Source: Lachnospiraceae bacterium KGMB03038
GTDB lineage: Bacteria > Bacillota > Clostridia > Lachnospirales > Lachnospiraceae
Direction: 5' to 3'
Length of the DNA: 64,000 nucleotides
NCBI GenBank assembly: GCA_007361935.1
Contig: CP041667.1
Span: forward strand, 2,818,501-2,882,500
Shown: positions 43,617-52,089 of the stretch, one piece after another
How positions within the stretch are numbered: position 1 is the first letter of the stretch
Layout: each line of letters opens with the position of its first letter
Made by a program: the position numbers and the translations under genes
The notes under the pieces: model-generated
Databases searched by the model: none
What the model saw: only the letters and a program-made list of their open reading frames with translations
What the model was told of the DNA's origin: nothing

Positions 43617-43687
43617 CTACGGATAGAGGACTCGAACCTCTACTAACAGAGTCAGAGTCTGCTGTGCTGCCATTACACCAATCCGCA
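43617..43687 (-). tRNA. tRNA-Gln (anticodon CTG)
   Basis: The acceptor TGCGGAT/ATCCGTA, the anticodon stem GCAGA/TCTGT with loop CTCTGAC (anticodon CTG) and the T arm TAGAGGTTCGAGTCCTCTA fold normally. It lies 52 bases before tRNA-Pro on the same strand and is probably co-transcribed with it. Confidence 0.93.
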
Positions 43688-43863
43688 CTGCTTCTGTCCG
43701 CATGTTTGCCAGCGAACAAATATTATTATAACAAAGTTTTAACAAAAATCAAGCCTTTTTTTCATTTTTTGAAAAATTCCTATTGCTTTTTGTTTGGAAA
43801 TCTGTTTTGCTATTATTTAGAGGATCATAAATCAAACTACAACAGTATAGAAAGGGATGTACT

Positions 43864-44724
43864 ATGAAACCAATCAAAGAAGGAAAAGTACGTGAAATCT
43901 ATGATAATGGAGACAGCCTGATCATGGTGGCTACCGACCGGATCAGTTGTTTTGATGTCATCCTGAAGAATGACGTGGCAAAGAAGGGAACCGTCCTGAC
44001 CCAGATGTCCAAATTCTGGTTCAACATGACCAAAGATATCCTTCCCAATCACATGATCTCCACAGACGTAAAAGATATGCCGGAATTCTTCCAGCAGCCG
44101 CAGTTCGACGGCAACAGCATGATGTGCCGGAAGCTTGACATGCTTCCCATCGAGTGCATCGTGCGGGGCTATATTACCGGAAGCGGCTGGGCCAGCTACC
44201 AGGAAAACGGGACAGTCTGCGGGATCAAACTGCCGGAAGGACTGAAGGAATCTGACAAACTGCCGGAACCAATCTATACGCCTTCTACCAAGGCAGAGAT
44301 CGGCGATCATGACGAGAACATTTCCTATGAGCAGAGCATTGCCCACTTAGAAAAGTATTTCCCAGGCAAAGGCGAAGAATATGCCGCAAAACTTAGAGAT
44401 TATACCTTGGCTCTCTACAAGAAATGCGCAGACTACGCTTTGAGCCGCGGCATCATCATCGCGGACACCAAATTTGAATTCGGACTGGATGAAGAAGGCA
44501 ACATCGTTCTTGGCGATGAGATGCTCACTCCTGACAGCTCCCGTTTCTGGCCGGCAGAAGGCTATGAGCCGGGACATGGACAGCCTTCCTTTGACAAACA
44601 GTTTGCCCGTGACTGGCTGAAAGCCAATCCCGGAAACGACTGGACTCTTCCGGAAGACATTGTTCAGAAGACCATCGACAAATATCTTCAGGGATATGAA
44701 ATGCTGACAGGTGAAAAGCTGTAA
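43864..44724 (+). CDS. purC: Phosphoribosylaminoimidazole-succinocarboxamide synthase
   Basis: A 286-residue SAICAR synthetase of purine biosynthesis, joining CAIR and aspartate with ATP. The start KEGKVREIYD, ATDRISCFDVILKNDVAKKG, the signature LPIECIVRGYITGSGW and the late ADTKFEFG and LGDEMLTPDSSRFWP are all present. It is the long form (about 285 residues) typical of Clostridia. ATG follows AAAGGGATGTACT. It stands alone with its own terminator, not in a pur operon. Confidence 0.96.
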   Translation: MKPIKEGKVREIYDNGDSLIMVATDRISCFDVILKNDVAKKGTVLTQMSKFWFNMTKDILPNHMISTDVKDMPEFFQQPQFDGNSMMCRKLDMLPIECIVRGYITGSGWASYQENGTVCGIKLPEGLKESDKLPEPIYTPSTKAEIGDHDENISYEQSIAHLEKYFPGKGEEYAAKLRDYTLALYKKCADYALSRGIIIADTKFEFGLDEEGNIVLGDEMLTPDSSRFWPAEGYEPGHGQPSFDKQFARDWLKANPGNDWTLPEDIVQKTIDKYLQGYEMLTGEKL

Positions 44725-44736
44725 TAAGACAAAAAC

Positions 44737-44780
44737 AAAGTGGAGGAACCGCCTCAGGGATAGGTTCCTCCGCTTTTTTA
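44737..44780 (+). terminator. Terminator of purC
   Basis: Stem GGAGGAACC/GGTTCCTCC with a following CGCTTTTTTA run. It also overlaps the end of the converging efflux gene. Confidence 0.85.
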
Positions 44781-46169
44781 TTTCGCTTCCCGCTTGACGA
44801 AGAAAATTCCGATCAATACCAGCAGCGCCGATACTGCCGCCATCCAGAAGAATGTCACATTAATGCCATGTACTCCCGCCGCCTCCCCGTAACGACCCAC
44901 AGAAGATTCCCGCACCGCCGTCATGATCCCTACGAACACAGCCGTTCCGACTGCTCCCGCGACGGTCCTAAGAGACGTCAAAAGAGCGGTGCCGTGGGCG
45001 GTCATCCGGAACCCGATCTTCTCGGTTCCCCAAGTCACCAAAGGCATCATCAGGCATCCGATCGCTGTGGTGCGCAGGGTATTCCATCCTGCCGCCACCC
45101 AGACTGGAGTATCCATGGTGATCAGACACATTCCTCCGCAGCTGATAGTCATACAGGCCGCGCCGACTAGAAATAAAATCTTCATCCCCAGCTTGTCGTA
45201 GATCTTCCCCGCAAATGGACTGATTACCGCCATGACCGCAGATCCCGGCAGTACGATCAGGCCCGAGACGGTAGCGGAATATCCCATCACAGACTGAGCG
45301 TAGAGGGGCATCAGCATGGAAGATCCCATCATGACAAAATAAAGCAGCATACTGCCGATCACGCTGACCGCATAATCTTTATTCTTCAGAATACGCAGTT
45401 CCAAAAAAGGTTCTTCCAAATGAAGCTGCCGGTACACAAACAGCGCCGCCGCCACGCAGCCGATCACAAGAACCGGCAGCGCCTGCGGGCTCGTCCAGTC
45501 ATAGGTTCCAATATTGCCAATGCCAAGGGTGATTCCGCCAAAGGCAAAAATACTGATTCCAAAGGAGATCATGTCAAATTTCTTCTTAGCTGTCTCAAGT
45601 ACATTGTCAAAGGCAAACAGCGCCCAGATAAAGGAAACCAGCATGATTCCTATCGAAATATAGAAGATCGCTCTCCATCCAAACAAATCCACAATGATTC
45701 CCGCCAGCGTCGGGGCAATGACCGGGGCCGCCCCCACAGACAGGCCGTACCATCCCATGGCCGTTCCCCGTTTTTCTAGAGGAAAGATCGTCAGAATGAT
45801 CACCTGGGACATGGAGGTCAGGATTCCATTTCCACATGCCTGCAGGATCCTGGCCGCCATCATCACCGGAAAGTTTGGCGCGATCACACACAGAGCCAGT
45901 CCCAGAATGAACAAGATCATTCCTGTCAGAAACAGACGTTTCGTTGGGAACCGGGTAATGAGAAAGGCCGTCAGCGGCATAATGATCCCCATTGCCAGGG
46001 AATAGCCGCTGGTCAGCCATTGTCCCGTTGTCACACTGATCCCCAGGTCTGTGATCATAGACGGCAGCGCCGTTGTCAGCGCCGTCGCCAGCATAGATGA
46101 GGCGATGCACGTGATCACAATATTGATAAATATCATCGTTCGTTTTCGGTCCGTTATCTTATGCTCCAT
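44778..46169 (-). CDS. DHA2-type MFS drug efflux transporter
   Basis: A 463-residue major facilitator with about 14 hydrophobic segments. N-terminal motif TALPSMITDLGISVTTGQWLTSGYSL and motif C-like GLSVGAAPVIAPTLAGIIVDLFGWRAIF mark the drug:H+ antiporter-2 (EmrB/QacA) group. Substrate unknown. It follows a MarR regulator with an 11-base overlap and a good binding site (CAGGAGGAGATACACAGC), so it should be induced by MarR ligands. Ends facing purC. Confidence 0.9.
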   Translation of the reverse strand: MEHKITDRKRTMIFINIVITCIASSMLATALTTALPSMITDLGISVTTGQWLTSGYSLAMGIIMPLTAFLITRFPTKRLFLTGMILFILGLALCVIAPNFPVMMAARILQACGNGILTSMSQVIILTIFPLEKRGTAMGWYGLSVGAAPVIAPTLAGIIVDLFGWRAIFYISIGIMLVSFIWALFAFDNVLETAKKKFDMISFGISIFAFGGITLGIGNIGTYDWTSPQALPVLVIGCVAAALFVYRQLHLEEPFLELRILKNKDYAVSVIGSMLLYFVMMGSSMLMPLYAQSVMGYSATVSGLIVLPGSAVMAVISPFAGKIYDKLGMKILFLVGAACMTISCGGMCLITMDTPVWVAAGWNTLRTTAIGCLMMPLVTWGTEKIGFRMTAHGTALLTSLRTVAGAVGTAVFVGIMTAVRESSVGRYGEAAGVHGINVTFFWMAAVSALLVLIGIFFVKREAK

Positions 46170-46611
46170 TGCTGTGTATCTCCTCCTGTCCCAGATAATA
46201 GTCCCGGATCTTCGTCAATGCCCGATAAAACTGCTCTTTTTCTTCCCCATCAAGGCCCGACAGCATTTCTTTGTGGGCAATGGCGCGGTTTTTCCGCACC
46301 TGTTCGGCGCTCCGTTTGCCTTCCTCCGTCAAAGATACCAGTATGATCCGTTTGTCCTTCGCGGAAACTGTCCTTTGCACCAATCCCTTCTGTTCTAACT
46401 TCCCCAGGATCTCTCCCGCGGAAGAAGGGCGGATACGCAGACAGTCCGCCAGCTTCTTCTGGCTGATGGGCCCGATTCGCTCCAATATAAAAAGACAGCT
46501 GTACTGTCCCCGGTAGACGTCCATTCGTCCGTATCGCTCTTCTGAATAACTGCGGTTTAACTTCATCACTTCAAAGAAAAGCTCCACCACATCTTCGTCT
46601 TTTAACTGCAT
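46159..46611 (-). CDS. MarR family transcriptional regulator
   Basis: A 150-residue winged-helix repressor: ISQKKLADCLRIRPSSAGEILGKLEQKGLVQRTVSAKDKRIILVSLTEEG, seen in order, gives recognition helix and wing. ATG 46611 follows AAAGGGAATAGG. It directly precedes the efflux gene, and a palindrome over its transcription start fits autoregulation. A typical MarR/EmrB pair. Confidence 0.9.
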   Translation of the reverse strand: MQLKDEDVVELFFEVMKLNRSYSEERYGRMDVYRGQYSCLFILERIGPISQKKLADCLRIRPSSAGEILGKLEQKGLVQRTVSAKDKRIILVSLTEEGKRSAEQVRKNRAIAHKEMLSGLDGEEKEQFYRALTKIRDYYLGQEEIHSNGA

Positions 46612-46633
46612 AGATCCTATTCCCTTTCTTTTA

Positions 46634-46678
46634 ATAAGGTACCTTATCAATTATAGACAAGAGGGCAATCGCTGTCAA
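46634..46678 (-). promoter_or_regulatory. marR-efflux promoter with palindromic operator
   Basis: Perfect -35 TTGACA (46673-46678) and -10 TATAAT (46650-46655) with a 17-base spacer on the minus strand, followed immediately by the palindrome ATAAGGTACCTTAT (46634-46647), the probable MarR operator. Confidence 0.88.
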
Positions 46679-46703
46679 TTCCTTTTTCCAGTCCCGAAAA
46701 AGT

Positions 46704-46750
46704 TCAATTCCAGACGTAGTAAAATTCAATTTTACTACGTCTGGAATTGA
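46704..46750. repeat. Perfect 47-base palindrome
   Basis: Two arms of 23 bases (beginning TCAATTCCAGACGTAGTAAAA) are exact reverse complements around a single C at 46727. It lies between the dsdA stop and the marR promoter. It has no long T run, so it is not a typical terminator. Confidence 0.85.
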
Positions 46751-46769
46751 GCTAGTATCTGTCTGCCTC

Positions 46770-48110
46770 CTATTTCTTTTCTGCTTCCATCGCTTTTTTG
46801 ATATATGCCTCACGCACATCCTCCGGCACCAACGATCCTCCGGTGGCCCAGACGATATGGGCAGCCTGCCCCATCTGTCCGGTCAGTCCCTGTTCTTCGA
46901 TATATCTTGCGCACGCCTCATCGGTCTCGATCCTGGATGGTCCGGCAAATGCCGCGCAGGAACTTGGCTCAATGAAGACGCCTTCCTGATCCAAAAGTTC
47001 TTTCATATATATGTATAACTTCTCGTCTTCTATGGTAAACTCTCCGCTTAAGAGATGCTCCACCGTCTTGCCCACGAATTTGGAAGGCCGTCCGACAGCC
47101 AGGCCATCCGCCTCCGTCTTGCCCGAAAGACCGATATCCTGGACACAGATCTCACTATGAAGTCCTGTAGCGATCCCAAGGACCATACAGCATGCCTGGG
47201 TCGGTTCTTCATAAAATACATGTACATGGTCTCCATACAGGAGTTTCAGGCCAAAGGCAACGCCCCCCGGCGCTCCGCCCACTCCGCAGGGAATATAGAC
47301 AAACAGAGGATGTTCCTCGTCCACCAAGATGCCTAAGTCCTCCAACTGCCCCCGGAGCCGCAGGGCCGCCACCGCATAGCCCAAAAACAGGCTTACCGAA
47401 TTCTCATCATCCACAAAATAGCTGCAGGGATCTTTCAGGGCTTCTTCCCGGCCTTGTTTCACCGCCGCGCCGTAATCCCCCGCGTATTCGATCACCTGGA
47501 CATTCTTGGACCGTAGCAGGTCTTTCTTCCACTGCTTCGCATCCTGGGACATATGGACATACACCCGGAAGCCAAGAGCCGCGCTGATGATTCCGATAGA
47601 CAGTCCCAGATTCCCGGTAGACCCCACATGCACTGCGTATTTGGAGAAAAATTCCTTCATTGAAGGATCCGCGAACTTTTCATAGCTTTCTCCCTGCCGG
47701 ATCATTCCCTGTTCCAAGGCCAGATCTTCCGCGTGCTTCAGGATCTCATAGATCCCGCCCCTCGCCTTCACAGAACCGGCGGCCGCCAGGTGGGAATCCA
47801 TTTTCAGCAGCAGCTTTCCTTGAAGCCCTGCCTTCCAAACGGCATTTAATTCTTCTCTCATCTTAGGGATCTCCCGCAGAGGCGACTCGATCAAGCCTCC
47901 CGCCTCTTCCGTCTCCGGAAACGCCTTGCGGATAAACGGGGCAAATCTTGCAAGGCGCTTTGCCGCGTCTTCCACATCTGCCATCGATAATTCAATATCT
48001 TTCAGCGCTTCCTGGGTCTTCCCATAGTATGGATTGATCCAGCTCACTTCTTCCGCCCTGCGCAGCTTTTTCACCACAGGCGCTTTCTGTTCCAGCATAT
48101 CCAGATTCAT
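46770..48110 (-). CDS. dsdA: D-serine ammonia-lyase
   Basis: A 446-residue fold type II PLP enzyme converting D-serine to pyruvate and ammonia. The PLP lysine lies in GSVKARGGIYE near residue 110, the phosphate cup is GSTGNLGLSIG near 163, and CGVGGAPGGVAFGLK and EPSSCAA follow. Length and opening INPYYGK fit DsdA. ATG 48110 follows AAGGAGGGAATCTT; the frame's extra 15 codons would overlap the promoter. It stands alone, without a DsdC regulator. Confidence 0.92.
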   Translation of the reverse strand: MNLDMLEQKAPVVKKLRRAEEVSWINPYYGKTQEALKDIELSMADVEDAAKRLARFAPFIRKAFPETEEAGGLIESPLREIPKMREELNAVWKAGLQGKLLLKMDSHLAAAGSVKARGGIYEILKHAEDLALEQGMIRQGESYEKFADPSMKEFFSKYAVHVGSTGNLGLSIGIISAALGFRVYVHMSQDAKQWKKDLLRSKNVQVIEYAGDYGAAVKQGREEALKDPCSYFVDDENSVSLFLGYAVAALRLRGQLEDLGILVDEEHPLFVYIPCGVGGAPGGVAFGLKLLYGDHVHVFYEEPTQACCMVLGIATGLHSEICVQDIGLSGKTEADGLAVGRPSKFVGKTVEHLLSGEFTIEDEKLYIYMKELLDQEGVFIEPSSCAAFAGPSRIETDEACARYIEEQGLTGQMGQAAHIVWATGGSLVPEDVREAYIKKAMEAEKK

Positions 48111-48153
48111 AAGATTCCCTCCTTTTTCTGTCATTCCTATTATTACTGCTTTC

Positions 48154-48182
48154 ATTATAGGAGGTCTTTCCTCTGTTGTAAA
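48154..48182 (-). promoter_or_regulatory. dsdA promoter
   Basis: Minus-strand -35 TTTACA (48177-48182) and -10 TATAAT (48154-48159) with 17 bases between. The spacer contains the dyad GAGGAAAGACCTC. Confidence 0.8.
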
Positions 48183-48192
48183 CCAGCCTTTC

Positions 48193-49230
48193 TCAAATCT
48201 CCTGGCTGCCTGTGGACCACACGTGTTCTTCCTTTGCGGCGGCTTTCGTGTTCTGGGCCATCACTCCCACCAGTCTGTGTGGAACATATGCCTCTTCCAG
48301 ATAATCCATCTCTTCCTGGGTCAGCGCAAGATCTACGGCTTTCACTGCTCCCTCGATATGGCTTCGCTTCGTGGCGCCCACTACTGGCGCCGTCACTTTG
48401 GTGAGAAGCCACGCCAGGGATACTTCCGTCATGGACACCCTATGCCGGCCGGCCAGTTCTGCCACCCGGTCAATGATCACTCGATCCTGCTTGGCTGTCC
48501 CATCGTACTTCACCTTAGCGTAGCTGTCCTCCTCCAACCGTTTGGAGGTTTCTCCCGGATGTTTGGAAAGACGACCGCCTGCCAGCGCACTGTATGGCGT
48601 CATGGCGATGTTGTCTTCTGCGCACAGCTTCGCCATCTCCCGCTCTTCTTCCCGGAACAAGAGATTATAGTGGCCCTGCACCGATACAAATCCGGCAAAT
48701 CCTTCCTTCTCCGCCAGGGCATTTGCCTTCGCAAGCTGCCAGGCAAAGCAGTTGGATATGCCAATATACCGTGCTTTTCCCGCTTTCACGACTCTATTTA
48801 ACCCATCCATGATGTCATAAAGTGGGGTCTGGTAATCCCACATATGATAAATGTACAGATCTACATAGTCCATCCCCAGATTGGACAGGCTTCTATCGAT
48901 CATTTTCTCTATATGCTTTTGTCCGGAGATCCCTTCTTGGATCTCTTCCTGGGTACGGGGAAGGAATTTCGTCGCCACCACCACTTCATCACGCCCCGCG
49001 TAATCTCTAAGCGCCCTTCCCACATACTGCTCGCTTGTCCCGCTCTGATACGCGATCGCCGTATCGTAAAAATTCACTCCCAGTTCCAGCCCTCTTTTGA
49101 TGATCTGGCGGGAATGTTCTTCATCCAGAGTCCAGCTATGCTGACCGTTCTTGGTGTCTCCAAATCCCATGCAGCCCATACAGATGCGGGATACTTTCAG
49201 GTCTGAATTTCCAAGTTTTACATATTTCAT
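48193..49230 (-). CDS. Aldo/keto reductase
   Basis: A 345-residue NADP-type aldo/keto reductase. It shows the barrel motifs VNFYDTAIAY (catalytic Asp and Tyr), VVATKF (Lys) and YIYHMWD (His), with GISNCFAWQL and the cofactor end VVGATKRSHIEGAVKAVDLAL. Substrate unknown. ATG 49230 precedes KYVKLGNSDLKVSRICMG, after GGAGGAAACC. It follows the flavodoxin-like gene by 25 bases and is likely in its operon. Confidence 0.9.
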   Translation of the reverse strand: MKYVKLGNSDLKVSRICMGCMGFGDTKNGQHSWTLDEEHSRQIIKRGLELGVNFYDTAIAYQSGTSEQYVGRALRDYAGRDEVVVATKFLPRTQEEIQEGISGQKHIEKMIDRSLSNLGMDYVDLYIYHMWDYQTPLYDIMDGLNRVVKAGKARYIGISNCFAWQLAKANALAEKEGFAGFVSVQGHYNLLFREEEREMAKLCAEDNIAMTPYSALAGGRLSKHPGETSKRLEEDSYAKVKYDGTAKQDRVIIDRVAELAGRHRVSMTEVSLAWLLTKVTAPVVGATKRSHIEGAVKAVDLALTQEEMDYLEEAYVPHRLVGVMAQNTKAAAKEEHVWSTGSQEI

Positions 49231-49255
49231 GGTTTCTCCTCCCTGCTCTGTCTTC

Positions 49256-49795
49256 TTAGTCCCCAAGTCTTCTTCCCAATTCATAAGCTTCTTCCATATA
49301 TTTCGACTGTCTGGTCATCTCCGGCGTCCCGCAGCCCTTTCCCCAGACTGCTCCTTCGTCCTTAAGGTTCAGATACCGCACCAGAGTCTCATAATGCGCT
49401 TCCAGCGCTTCGAAGGTCCAATCATCGCTGTTCCATGCCGCCGCGATCATCGCTGATTTCATACCTTTTCTGTGGATGCTGCTGTTAAACGCGCAGAAAC
49501 GGTCCACCAGAATCTTAAGCTGGGCCGACATGCCATAGTAATACAGAGGGGTCACGAATACCATCATGTCCGCTTCCAGGATCTTCTTCCTGATTTCTTC
49601 CATGTCATCCTTCTGGATGCAGGGTCCCTCATATCCGCAGTGGATACATCCGGTACACGGATGGATATCCCCATGCGCCGCGTCAATGACTTCAATCGTA
49701 TGCCCTGCCTCCTTTGCGCCTTTTGCGAACTGCTCTGCCAGCATGTTGGAGGAGCCTTTTCGATTGGGGCTTCCTTCTAATATAATGATCTTCAT
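49256..49795 (-). CDS. Flavodoxin-fold NAD(P)H-dependent oxidoreductase
   Basis: A 179-residue FMN protein of the NADPH-dependent FMN reductase/iron-sulfur flavoprotein group. The FMN phosphate loop is EGSPNRKGSSNMLA; a cysteine motif CTGCIHC...C follows near residue 47; VTPLYYYGMSAQLKILVDR is the isoalloxazine loop. ATG 49795 follows AAAGGAGATGAGCAA. It begins a two-gene unit with the aldo/keto reductase. The IS30 copy 1 lies 120 bases upstream. Confidence 0.88.
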   Translation of the reverse strand: MKIIILEGSPNRKGSSNMLAEQFAKGAKEAGHTIEVIDAAHGDIHPCTGCIHCGYEGPCIQKDDMEEIRKKILEADMMVFVTPLYYYGMSAQLKILVDRFCAFNSSIHRKGMKSAMIAAAWNSDDWTFEALEAHYETLVRYLNLKDEGAVWGKGCGTPEMTRQSKYMEEAYELGRRLGD

Positions 49796-49903
49796 TTGCT
49801 CATCTCCTTTTCTTCTATACCTTTATTATACGTCCCATTTTTACATAGACAAATGCTTATACCGCATGCAGAAAAATGCCAAAAACGCATAGAAAAACCG
49901 CTG

Positions 49904-49916
49904 TACAGGTTTCCCC
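49904..49916. repeat. 13-base target duplication, IS30 copy 1
   Basis: TACAGGTTTCCCC flanks the element on the left; the identical sequence is at 51626-51638. Confidence 0.9.
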
Positions 49917-51625
49917 GGTTAATTGAAATCCTTACTGCAACATTGAAGTTGTAACTGCACATTGAAAACTTTATGAAGTTGTAACTGCATAATATCATGA
50001 GTAACTGCAACAGTTTTAAGCTGTTTTTCTGGCTTTGGATTGCCTTTTTCCGATTTTCCTTGTAAAATTTCTTAAAGGAAGGCATGACAAAACACAGACT
50101 GCATTTTTTACTTTTCGCAGAAGTTGTAAATGCACCCTGTTTGTGTTTCCTTTTTTATCGTGTCCTGTCTTCTCTTAAATTCCGGTTTACTTCTTAAATA
50201 AAGCCGGTGTAAGGGTTATGGAATCGGATGGGATCTTTTCAAGGCCCAGGAGGTTCGCAGTCTCCTGGCCGTAGATCTTGATAAAAAGATCTATAGGAGC
50301 CTGTCCGTTCCACTTTTTTCGGGGATAGGAATTGATGTGGTTCATCATTTCCCTGATTTCTTCTTCCGTATATTCATCCTTTGCATGATTTTTAGGTATG
50401 ATATAACGGATCAATTCATGGTTCCGTTCACAGTTGCTCTTCTGATTTGTATTCATCGGGTTACAATAGAATACGCGGCACTGGATCTCTCCGGTCTCCA
50501 TATCTGCTTCGATTTTTTCGGGATCGCTGAATTCGCTTCCCCGATCGGTAATAATAACCTGAAAAAGCATCCGGAATTTCTCATCTCCAAGTGCTTTCCG
50601 CAGCCGGCAGAATATTTCTGTTACTGATCCCGCTGTGTTGCGCTCTCTCAGGAACATGAGCTGTACGTCACAGTTGGTAAACAAGATTGTCAGCAGTGTC
50701 TGGCCGCCTTTGTGTATGACCACACTGTCCATCTGGCTGACTATGGCATCTGGATTCTGGCGCATATATTCCTCGTATTCCTCATAACTGCGTCCGATAT
50801 GGCATTTCCGGTCTACCCGGAGAACCGGACCGCTCTTTTTCCGTTCCGGTCTGCGCAGTTTCCTTCTCAGGTCTATATTTCTGGCATCCAAAAGGCCTGC
50901 ATCAATATAGGAATAGATCGTCCGTTCCGATACGGGCAGTTCATCTCTGTGACGTTCACAGATAACCGGGAGTGACTGCCCCTTTTTTAACAGCGGTGTG
51001 ATCGTATCATTGATCCGGTTTAACTCCTGCTCTGTAAGAGAGATTCCTTTACGGGATTCAGAGAGCATCTGTTCATACTGCTGCTGAGCATGCTTGGCGT
51101 CATAGAGCATCCTGCGCAGACGGCAGCGAAGCCGGTGGTCACAGGCATTACAGACAAACGGCGACTTTTCGTAATCTGTACAGAACTCTTCCTGATAATC
51201 AGGGCATCCTTCCTGACATCGTCCACATGCTGTCTGGCACTGTTTCTTCCCACGAAAGCATCCCTGACGGCAGTTTGGGATTCTGGTACAGGTACAATGG
51301 TGGATACAGTTATTGCCCCCTGACGTTTTGACCAGCCTGCGGTGTGCTTTGATCTCTCTGCCGACAGTAGACCGATCCTTTCCAATGTTTTTGGCGATCT
51401 GTGCGACCTTCAATCCCTGCTGCAGACCTGACTGGATGGCGAGCCTGTCGTCATATGTAAGGTGTTTATTACTCATGGTTACCTCCAATCCGAAGACAGG
51501 ACAAGGATAGTATACTGGAAAAAAGGCAAAAAGAAACCATGAAGTTACAACTGCAACTCCATGGCTCATATGCCTTGTAATTCTAACCGCAACAACCTAT
51601 GTTGCAATTAATTTTTCAATTAACC
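49917..51625 (-). mobile_element. IS30-family element, copy 1
   Basis: A 1709-base element with ends GGTTAATTGAAA... and ...TTTCAATTAACC. It holds one transposase and has subterminal repeats of GAAGTTGTAACTGCA (49945, 49975, variants further in). Its 13-base target duplication differs from that of copy 2, so the two copies arrived separately. Confidence 0.92.
50187..51476 (-). CDS. IS30-family transposase, copy 1
   Basis: A 429-residue transposase. N-terminal helix-turn-helix (LTYDDRLAIQSGLQQGLKVAQIAKNIGKDRSTVGREI), a cysteine-rich region (CTCTRIPNCRQGCFRGKKQC and following, residues about 55-115), then the DDE core: QMDSVV, IITDRGSEF and NCERNHELIRYIIPK. I choose ATG 51476 (MSNKHLTYDD) after GGAGGTAACC; the 31 earlier codons are element leader. 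Identical in translation to copy 2. Confidence 0.93.
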   Translation of the reverse strand: MSNKHLTYDDRLAIQSGLQQGLKVAQIAKNIGKDRSTVGREIKAHRRLVKTSGGNNCIHHCTCTRIPNCRQGCFRGKKQCQTACGRCQEGCPDYQEEFCTDYEKSPFVCNACDHRLRCRLRRMLYDAKHAQQQYEQMLSESRKGISLTEQELNRINDTITPLLKKGQSLPVICERHRDELPVSERTIYSYIDAGLLDARNIDLRRKLRRPERKKSGPVLRVDRKCHIGRSYEEYEEYMRQNPDAIVSQMDSVVIHKGGQTLLTILFTNCDVQLMFLRERNTAGSVTEIFCRLRKALGDEKFRMLFQVIITDRGSEFSDPEKIEADMETGEIQCRVFYCNPMNTNQKSNCERNHELIRYIIPKNHAKDEYTEEEIREMMNHINSYPRKKWNGQAPIDLFIKIYGQETANLLGLEKIPSDSITLTPALFKK

Positions 51626-51638
51626 TACAGGTTTCCCC
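51626..51638. repeat. 13-base target duplication, IS30 copy 1 right
   Basis: TACAGGTTTCCCC, identical to 49904-49916. Confidence 0.9.
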
Positions 51639-51678
51639 ATACAGCGGTCTTGGATTCATTTTGGGAACTGCCTTTTTC

Positions 51679-52032
51679 TTACAGCAGTTCTTCCTTCTTC
51701 GCAAGGATTGCTTCTACTGCGGCGCAGGCTGGGCAGTCACAATATTTTGCCCCTTCTGTCTTGATCTGTCTGGCATGTTCCGCCACGCCCGGCGCCTTAT
51801 CGCCAAACACTTTCGCTCCCGCCTCAGATTCCGCAAAAGCGATCAGACCGTCTACCGTTACAATATCTTCTTCCAGCTCCGCAAAATACTTCTTGGTCTC
51901 TTCCTCTTCCCGGTCGGTTCCCACCGCGTCAAGCCAGGCCTTTGCCGCGTCTTTGGCTTCCTGGGAACAACTGGGCGCCTGGATCAGTTCTTTGCTCTTC
52001 TCTGCAACGTACTCTACTGCTTCTCTGCTCAT
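51679..52032 (-). CDS. Small conserved cysteine-pair protein
   Basis: A 117-residue acidic, helical protein: SREAVEYVAEKSKELIQAPSCSQEAKDAAKAWLDAVGT, then AKYCDCPACAAVEAILAKKEELL at the C terminus. The CDCPAC motif and an earlier cysteine could bind metal or act in thiol chemistry. I recall database entries of this family named as Hsp90 chaperones, but nothing here resembles an Hsp90 ATPase. Last gene of the redox operon, 57 bases after the flavodoxin lipoprotein. ATG 52032 follows GGGGTGTTTGCC. Confidence 0.7.
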   Translation of the reverse strand: MSREAVEYVAEKSKELIQAPSCSQEAKDAAKAWLDAVGTDREEEETKKYFAELEEDIVTVDGLIAFAESEAGAKVFGDKAPGVAEHARQIKTEGAKYCDCPACAAVEAILAKKEELL

Positions 52033-52089
52033 GGCAAACACCCCACTTTTTGTAAATCTGCCATTATTCTAGCACAACCCCGCCTATTT

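Larger units (their letters stand above)
49896..51647 (-). terminator. Terminator of redox operon, split in its loop by IS30
   Basis: If IS30 copy 1 and one target copy are removed, the minus strand reads ACCGCTGTA, a 12-base loop, TACAGCGGT and TTTTTCT: a good intrinsic terminator for the operon ending at 51679. The arms now lie at about 51639-51647 and 49898-49906, separated by the element. Confidence 0.7.

Noticed and set aside
49792..50085. Minus-strand frame of 97 codons
   Set aside because: It crosses the left end of IS30 copy 1; its first 50 codons recur at copy 2 (62189-62380), so it is a chance frame in the element's end.
51679..52032. Hsp90 chaperone
   Set aside because: The protein is 117 residues without any GHKL ATPase motif; I keep it as unknown.
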